NCBI GenBank assembly: GCA_910589655.1
Contig: CAJUTJ010000004.1
Coordinates: 21,230 to 85,229, forward strand
DNA length: 64,000 nt
Source of the DNA: an uncultured Acetatifactor sp.
GTDB taxonomy: Bacteria; Bacillota; Clostridia; Lachnospirales; Lachnospiraceae
Reading direction: 5' to 3'
The notes beneath the pieces are model-generated. The model was given only the letters and a program-made list of their open reading frames with translations. It did not search any database and had not been told where the DNA came from. How positions within the stretch are numbered: the stretch's first letter is position 1; each line of letters starts with the position of its first letter. Shown piece after piece: positions 59,604 to 64,000 of the stretch. A program made the translations under genes and the position numbers.

Positions 59604-59682
59604 GAAAAAGTCCACTATTGGACAGGAAGCACTGCATAGCGGCAGGCGTTTGGCTAATCCCTCCTGAAAGGGAGTGACGCTT

Positions 59683-59760
59683 ATGCGAATTACATTACAT
59701 ATCGGTAAATACACCGTTACTATTATTGTAAAGAGCAACAACCGCCACTCGGCCAAGTGA
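59683..59760 (+). CDS. 25-residue basic peptide gene, possible small toxin or leader peptide
   Basis: ATG at 59683 is preceded by AAAGGGAGTGACGCTT and opens a 25-residue frame: a beta-prone, hydrophobic front (MRITLHIGKYTVTIIV) and a basic end (KSNNRHSAK). It has its own 17-spaced promoter, a CTCCTGAAAGGGAG stem around the ribosome site and a terminator whose stem contains the last codons. Such compactness is typical of type I toxin genes and of small regulatory RNAs. I could not identify an antisense RNA with confidence. The function is not known; the well-formed signals are the evidence that it is expressed. Confidence 0.5.
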   Translation: MRITLHIGKYTVTIIVKSNNRHSAK

Positions 59761-59772
59761 ACGGTTGTTTAA
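59738..59772 (+). terminator. terminator overlapping the small gene
   Basis: AACAACCG (59738-59745) pairs with CGGTTGTT (59763-59770) and the inner CACT pairs with AGTG; TTT follows, then AAAGATTTCT. The stem covers the last eight codons of the 25-residue frame. Confidence 0.7.
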
Positions 59773-59935
59773 AGATTTCTATATAACCCAAACCAAAGCC
59801 AACCGCTTGTCGCAGTGCTTCTTTCTGTATACATTATATGCAGAAACCGGTTAAATGTCAACTATAACCAGATAATTATGCACGACAAACGCATGAATGT
59901 GTTTTACAAGCAATTCTTTAAGCCTAAAAAAGAAA

Positions 59936-60040
59936 CGGTATGCAATCGGTACGAATCCAGAAAAACATCTGGAATATATTTACCTCGATCCAGCTGGAAA
60001 GCTGATCCGCCCTGACTTTGTGACACAGCACTTCAGCCAA
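59936..60040 (+). pseudogene. tyrosine-recombinase (integrase) remnant beside tRNA-Leu
   Basis: The frame encodes NPEKHLEYIYLDPAGKLIRP followed by DFVTQHFSQ, which resembles the segment of tyrosine integrases just before the catalytic His-x-x-Arg box (typically E-Y-V-F-x-D-x-x-G-x-x-I-x-P-x-x-x-x-x-x-F). Nothing of the DNA-binding part or catalytic Arg/Tyr residues remains. It lies about 80 bases before the 3' end of the tRNA-Leu gene, the usual attachment site for such enzymes. Similarity is by eye only. Confidence 0.5.
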
Positions 60041-60120
60041 TGCGATTATAGGTATTTTGGACAAAGAAAAAGAACCCACAACAGCGACCAACTGAATTTG
60101 TGGATTCCAATTCATCACAA

Positions 60121-60204
60121 TGCTGGTGGCCGGACTTGAACCGGCACGGTGTTGCCACCGAGGGATTTTAAGTCCCTTGCGTCTGCCTATTCCGCCACAC
60201 CAGC
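60121..60204 (-). tRNA. tRNA-Leu (UAA anticodon)
   Basis: The minus strand gives an 84-base tRNA: acceptor GCTGGTG pairs with CACCAGC plus discriminator A, anticodon stem-loop AGGGA-CTTAAAA-TCCCT with anticodon TAA, a long variable arm (CGGTGGCAACACCG), and GGTTCAAGTCC in the T arm. The terminal CCA is not encoded. The long variable arm is the class II hallmark. Confidence 0.95.
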
Positions 60205-60276
60205 CGACGCAGTATAGAGTCCGCATTACGAACCCGCATACACTTCGGAATATGCCAACATTCCGACGGTATGCAC

Positions 60277-60358
60277 TGGATGGAGGTGGATTCGAACCAC
60301 CGAAGCAATTTGCAGCAGATTTACAGTCTGTCCCCTTTGGCCACTCGGGAATCCATCC
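60277..60358 (-). tRNA. tRNA-Tyr (GUA anticodon)
   Basis: The minus strand gives an 82-base class II tRNA with acceptor GGATGGA/TCCATCC, anticodon loop CTGTAAA (anticodon GTA), a variable arm and GGTTCGAATCC in the T arm. It is upstream of tRNA-Leu and shares its promoter. Confidence 0.95.
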
Positions 60359-60363
60359 ATGTA

Positions 60364-60388
60364 GGTATGATGTCGAAAACATCATACC
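60364..60388 (-). other. hairpin in tRNA leader
   Basis: GGTATGATGT (60364-60373) and ACATCATACC (60379-60388) form a perfect ten-pair stem with loop CGAAA, between the tRNA promoter and tRNA-Tyr. It may guide 5' processing. Confidence 0.6.
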
Positions 60389-60401
60389 CTGACAATGTGA
60401 A

Positions 60402-60430
60402 ATTGTAGCATAGTTTCGCACAAATTGCAA
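60402..60430 (-). promoter_or_regulatory. tRNA operon promoter
   Basis: On the minus strand TTGCAA (60425-60430) and TACAAT (60402-60407) are separated by 17 bases, a strong housekeeping promoter for tRNA-Tyr and tRNA-Leu. It overlaps the region just after the DUF6020 stop codon. Confidence 0.8.
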
Positions 60431-60439
60431 GACTGTTTT

Positions 60440-62260
60440 TTAAACTTTATCCGCTTCTTCTCTATGGAGGCAGTAGAATGTCCACCCGATCATCATAGGT
60501 ACCGTTGCCACCATGGGCATGGCAAAACGCATGGCATCGGCAAGGGGAGACGCCAGACACACCAGAAAATTCATGAAACTTGGCACAAACAAAACCAAAC
60601 CGCCAAATTTCCGATGCTTTCGAAGCGCCAATGCCAGCACCAGCATGATCCATGTATACAGCCCCGGAGAACACAGGTATTTCACCAGCGGCAGAGTCAT
60701 GCTCAAATGCCAGATCTGTGCCAGCGCCTCGGAAGGCTCCGATCCGAATACATGGTGAATCCCCAGCTCCTTGTCATATTCATAATAGTCCAATCCGATC
60801 CATGCCTCTATATTCTGGGACACCGGCGCCAAATAGCCGAATCCCTTATTGATAAAAGCAGACACATAACAGCCGGGATGCTTCCAGAGCATCTGGAACC
60901 AAACCTTGAAATATTCCCCAAGCTCCGCTCCCCGGTACCACCCCTTAATCGGGTTGGAATCCACAGGGTTATAGCTGTTCATGCCGTCCACGCTGAGCAC
61001 GCGGTCAATTACCTCTCTCTCGTATTCTGTAAGCTCATCCTCATAATATACCACATACCTTGCCGTCTGCAGAAAAGGGATACCCATAGCTTCTCCCACA
61101 GAAGGCCTTGCCATATCTACAATGCCGTAATATAATCCGTGTACTACAAGAGTATACGCCGCTAACGTGGACAAAAGCGCCAGCAGCACCCTTTTTCTGT
61201 CCTTCTTTTTCAGCCACACCGCCAAGACAGCCAAGCTCGGCACGACGGCATAAATTCCGTTATTCCTTAGCAGCGATGCCAAGATGCCGGAAACCGCCAG
61301 CAGCATGCCATCCTTTATGCTGCAGCTTTTTTTCCGGATTACTTCCATGAGAAACACTACCTGCAGTGCGGCAATTTCCGCATACAGCAAATCCTTTTCA
61401 AACCACTGCGCATATGTCCCCCAAAAAGGCGTAAAGGCGAAGAACAGGATGCCCACCGTACACCACCCTGAGGGAATCCCCATATCCAGCAGCTTTTTCA
61501 AGCTGTATGTGAATATCCATGCTCCCACACAGGTCTGGAAAAAGCAATATAGGAAAAAACCGAAATTCGCATCACCAATCCACCGTCCGAAGGTAAAGAG
61601 CGCGCCCATAATCACGGAAGACAGCGGAGGATGCCCTGCCGCCCATTCCGCATCCCCTAAAAACTGCCGCAGCTGCAAATTGCCGTCAGGACAGCTTGTC
61701 CCGGGATAATTCATCAAAATCCACGGCAGCCAGCCCGCCAAAATAATCAAAAAGCCAAACAGCTGAAAATGCTTCACATAGACAGATTGTTTTCCCTCCG
61801 GCTTTTTTATAACCCTCTCTTTTTCCAATAGGAAGAAAAGGCTTTTTAAAGTCAGATAAATTAGAATCCAAAAACCGGCCATGCAGAAAACCGACAGTAT
61901 AAATTGAAATCCGCTGCCCAATATAAAGACCGAGCTGTTAAATTTATGGAAGCTGATACATGTGACCAAGAGCACGGACATCAGCAGCGATAAGACTGCC
62001 GTCTTTATGTCAATCCTATCCTCCTTTTTGAAAACATGGTCAAAAAGCTTCCAGATTGCAAACAGTACCACCAGATCGGCATAATAGACAGGGGTAAAGC
62101 TGTTATACAGCTTGTTCAATGTGTTGAGCAGAGTCGATTCCGGAAAACCTCCCCCGCTGATTTCAAACTTGCAGTGTAAGGTAAACACCACGATACAGGA
62201 CAGCAGAAAAGAGACCGCTCTGCCATATCTGCCTGAAAAAATTTTTTTATTTGACTGCAT
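60440..62260 (-). CDS. DUF6020-type multi-span membrane protein
   Basis: A 606-residue protein with about thirteen hydrophobic segments and a large outer part in the C-terminal third (about 400-500; GWYRGAELGEYFKVWFQMLWKHPGCY). The region YPGTSCPDGNLQLRQFLGD with HPPLSSVIMGALF after the fourth or fifth span resembles the first outer loop of GT-C glycosyltransferases, and I place it in the DUF6020 family of Lachnospiraceae. A role in moving sugars onto wall polymers is plausible but unproven. It starts three bases after the MATE gene stop and is co-transcribed with it. Overall family call is from memory of the sequence type. Confidence 0.78.
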   Translation of the reverse strand: MQSNKKIFSGRYGRAVSFLLSCIVVFTLHCKFEISGGGFPESTLLNTLNKLYNSFTPVYYADLVVLFAIWKLFDHVFKKEDRIDIKTAVLSLLMSVLLVTCISFHKFNSSVFILGSGFQFILSVFCMAGFWILIYLTLKSLFFLLEKERVIKKPEGKQSVYVKHFQLFGFLIILAGWLPWILMNYPGTSCPDGNLQLRQFLGDAEWAAGHPPLSSVIMGALFTFGRWIGDANFGFFLYCFFQTCVGAWIFTYSLKKLLDMGIPSGWCTVGILFFAFTPFWGTYAQWFEKDLLYAEIAALQVVFLMEVIRKKSCSIKDGMLLAVSGILASLLRNNGIYAVVPSLAVLAVWLKKKDRKRVLLALLSTLAAYTLVVHGLYYGIVDMARPSVGEAMGIPFLQTARYVVYYEDELTEYEREVIDRVLSVDGMNSYNPVDSNPIKGWYRGAELGEYFKVWFQMLWKHPGCYVSAFINKGFGYLAPVSQNIEAWIGLDYYEYDKELGIHHVFGSEPSEALAQIWHLSMTLPLVKYLCSPGLYTWIMLVLALALRKHRKFGGLVLFVPSFMNFLVCLASPLADAMRFAMPMVATVPMMIGWTFYCLHREEADKV

Positions 62261-62263
62261 ATA

Positions 62264-63613
62264 CTAATTTCCCTCCACTGCATTTTTCGGCGGTTCCATC
62301 CACGGCCCGCTTCGATAAAAGAATAAGGTCAAACAAGTTCCCAAGATCCAGCCCACGGGCCATGCGTACCATATACCCGTTTCTTGGAACGGTATGGACA
62401 AAAGAAAAGCCAGCACAACCCTCAGTATCAGATCGGTAAAAGTAGATGCCATAAATCTGCCCATCAATCCCGCCCCTCTGAGAATGCCGTCTCCCACAAG
62501 CTTAATGGAAATGATAAAGTAGAAGGGGGACACAATCCGCAAAAACCGGACTCCGGTGTCTATTGCTTTCCCCGTGATATCTTCCATGAACAAGTATACC
62601 AGATATCGGCCCGCAAGTAAATAAAGCAGTACCAGAGGCACACAGAGCATCCACACGATCTTCCGGCCTGCCTGAAATCCTTGTTTGATACGCTGCATCT
62701 TACCTGCCCCGATGTTCTGGGAGGTATAATTAGAGATGCCGTTACCGAGAGTGGTGAGAGAAGTGATCACCAGATTATTCAGCTTTACCGCCGCCGAGTA
62801 TCCTGCCATAACACTGGGTCCGAAGCCGTTAATAACGCCTTGCAGAATAATATTCCCGACGGAGATAAAACTTTGCTGGAAAATACTGGGAACCGCTATC
62901 ACCGCAATTTTACCCAAGAGCCGCCAAGAGAAAACCGCCGCCCTCTTCTCCGACTTGATCAATGCCAACCTCCTGAGGACAAAAATCACTGCCAGCACAC
63001 AGCTGACGCCCTGACATAGAAAAGTCGCCCATGCAACACCCGCCACTCCCATACGGAAGCCTTGCACAAACAGGATATCCACCGCAATATTGGATAGAGA
63101 TGAGATGGCCAGAAAAATAAAGGGCGTCTTGGAATCCCCCAAAGCCGAAAAGATACCGGTACAGACATTGTAAAAAAACAGAAACGGCAGCCCCCAGATA
63201 TAAATATCCAGATACAGTTTTGAATCTCCGAAGACCTCCTCCGGTGTATTGATCAGCAGCAAAAGGCTGTCGCCGCACAAGATGCCGAACAGCATTAATA
63301 CTCCGCAAAGCACCGCCGTAGCAATCAGGGATGTATAGACTGCCGTCTTCATCTCCCCGTACTCCTTCGTGCCGAACAGCCGGGACACGATAACCGAACA
63401 GCCGATATTGCATCCGAAAGCAAAAGCAATAAAAATAAGTGTGATTTCATAACTATTGCCTACCGCTGCCAGCGCATTTTCCCCAACGAATTTTCCCACT
63501 ACAAAGCTGTCCGCTATGTTGTAGAGCTGTTGGAAAATAATGCTGCCAAATAGCGGCAGGCAAAATTGCCAGAGTACCTTCTCCGGCTCCCCTACGGTCA
63601 AATCCTTATTCAT
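62264..63613 (-). CDS. MATE family efflux transporter 2
   Basis: A 449-residue protein of twelve spans. NIADSFVVGKFVGENALAAVGNSYEI in the first half and SYTSQNIGAGK-like TSQNIGAGKMQRIKQGF in the second half are typical for MATE exporters. The start follows GGGAGGAAGGGTGTT. The gene is the first of a two-gene unit with the DUF6020 protein, which hints at export of a lipid- or sugar-linked compound, though drug efflux is equally possible. Confidence 0.92.
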   Translation of the reverse strand: MNKDLTVGEPEKVLWQFCLPLFGSIIFQQLYNIADSFVVGKFVGENALAAVGNSYEITLIFIAFAFGCNIGCSVIVSRLFGTKEYGEMKTAVYTSLIATAVLCGVLMLFGILCGDSLLLLINTPEEVFGDSKLYLDIYIWGLPFLFFYNVCTGIFSALGDSKTPFIFLAISSLSNIAVDILFVQGFRMGVAGVAWATFLCQGVSCVLAVIFVLRRLALIKSEKRAAVFSWRLLGKIAVIAVPSIFQQSFISVGNIILQGVINGFGPSVMAGYSAAVKLNNLVITSLTTLGNGISNYTSQNIGAGKMQRIKQGFQAGRKIVWMLCVPLVLLYLLAGRYLVYLFMEDITGKAIDTGVRFLRIVSPFYFIISIKLVGDGILRGAGLMGRFMASTFTDLILRVVLAFLLSIPFQETGIWYAWPVGWILGTCLTLFFYRSGPWMEPPKNAVEGN

Positions 63614-63757
63614 AACACCCTTCCTCCCAAGGCATCCTGCGCATTATGCGGAAATTTCGTTACCGAACCGGCTGATCCGTTCTGCGGAGTGCCGTTTTTT
63701 CTTTGGGTATTATACTCTCATTTTTCCCGTCTTGCAAGAAGGATTCTAATGCAACAC

Positions 63758-63825
63758 ACCCGCACTCGCAAAATCGCATAGAGACGCGATTTTGACTTCG
63801 CGGAAGGGGCTGTCTGAACTGTTAC
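63758..63825. repeat. GTAACAGTTCAG palindromic element, copy 2
   Basis: Read on the minus strand from 63825, this starts GTAACAGTTCAG and runs through an AAAATCGC/GCGATTTT hairpin to GCGAGTGCGGG. Compared with 46371-46440 it has three substitutions in the first 61 bases and then a small deletion. It lies upstream of the second MATE gene. Confidence 0.75.
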
Positions 63826-63865
63826 CCCTAATTCCCACTATGTTTCACGCAGGGTAGTTAATTAC

Positions 63866-64000
63866 TCAACTTTCCCAGCACAAATTACCGAACATTGCCT
63901 GAATAAATATTGGCTGGGATGCTATCCAGTCGTTAACTTTACTTTTCAGTATTTCTGTGATATCGGCTGACACCATTGATGCTATATCTACAAACAGGGA
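63866..64000 (-). CDS. C-terminal end of unidentified protein (cut by window edge)
   Basis: The minus strand is open from the window edge to a TGA at 63866-63868 and encodes 44 residues, including SADITEILKSKVNDWIASQP and FIQAMFGNLCWES at the end. No motif is recognised. The length of open frame is too short to prove a gene; composition is protein-like. Confidence 0.35.
   Translation of the reverse strand, partial: SLFVDIASMVSADITEILKSKVNDWIASQPIFIQAMFGNLCWES

Noticed and set aside
59172..59756. 194-codon minus-strand frame in the mobile-element scar
   Set aside because: No ribosome site, no motif, and its front part is antisense to the promoter and the 25-codon gene, which have better signals.
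60364..60388. Hairpin near the tRNA genes as a terminator
   Set aside because: No T-run on either strand and position between promoter and tRNA-Tyr; better explained as a leader stem.

Overview
The window looks like a chromosomal segment of a gut-type member of the Firmicutes, most probably Lachnospiraceae (class Clostridia). Reasons: strong AGGAGG-type ribosome sites before almost every gene, many AraC and OmpR-type regulators paired with FtsX-type ABC transporters, sortase-like cell-wall attachment, a DUF6020-type membrane protein, and a large outfit for plant cell-wall polysaccharides. No phage and no complete transposase is seen. The assignment is inference from gene content, not from a marker gene. 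Layout. 0-9 kb: the end of an AraC-type regulator, a sulfatase with its radical-SAM maturase, then on the minus strand an O-antigen-ligase-like protein, an AI-2E/YtvI-family membrane protein and an RNA-modification pair (RluA-type pseudouridine synthase and RsmF-type methyltransferase). 9-14 kb: response regulator, split histidine kinase, ABC ATPase and FtsX permease, the usual order of a peptide-sensing and resistance module. 14-21 kb: two AraC regulators, a membrane-embedded alpha/beta hydrolase, and a TetR/ABC/ABC-2 permease group. 21-30 kb: one 2960-residue surface protein joining a rhamnogalacturonan acetylesterase-like domain to a family 11 rhamnogalacturonan lyase, with many accessory domains and a wall anchor. 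30-35 kb: a scarred region with a dispersed repeat, an acetyltransferase gene broken by a transposase-less element that carries an AraC/GyrI regulator, a hicB remnant, a truncated maltose-acetyltransferase-like gene and an AlbA_2 ATP-binding protein. 35-40 kb: MATE exporter, DHH phosphoesterase, then a secreted Cys/His-rich repeat protein directly followed by an ECF sigma factor and an RsgI-like membrane anti-sigma factor. 40-50 kb: ABC/FtsX pair, GH31 glycosidase, an orphan ATPase with an altered signature motif next to a histidine kinase and response regulator, and an LtaS-like phosphoglycerol transferase. 50-59 kb: two GH43 glycosidases separated by a dense run of RNA hairpins, a divergent AraC regulator, a stand-alone TrpB2-type enzyme and an unrecognised 654-residue protein. 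59-64 kb: a tiny self-contained 25-codon gene, an integrase scar beside tRNA-Leu and tRNA-Tyr, a DUF6020 protein, a second MATE exporter and the end of an unknown gene. How it works together (inference): the lyase/esterase would cut pectin at the cell surface, and the leaderless GH43 and GH31 enzymes would finish arabinose- or xylose-containing oligosaccharides in the cytoplasm under AraC control. The sulfatase and its maturase would act on sulfated host or diet glycans. The two-component/ABC modules, MATE pumps and the LtaS-like enzyme fit envelope stress. The least described features are the Cys/His-rich protein with its sigma/anti-sigma pair, the hairpin array between the GH43 genes, the cargo-bearing element without transposase, and three families of palindromic repeats.
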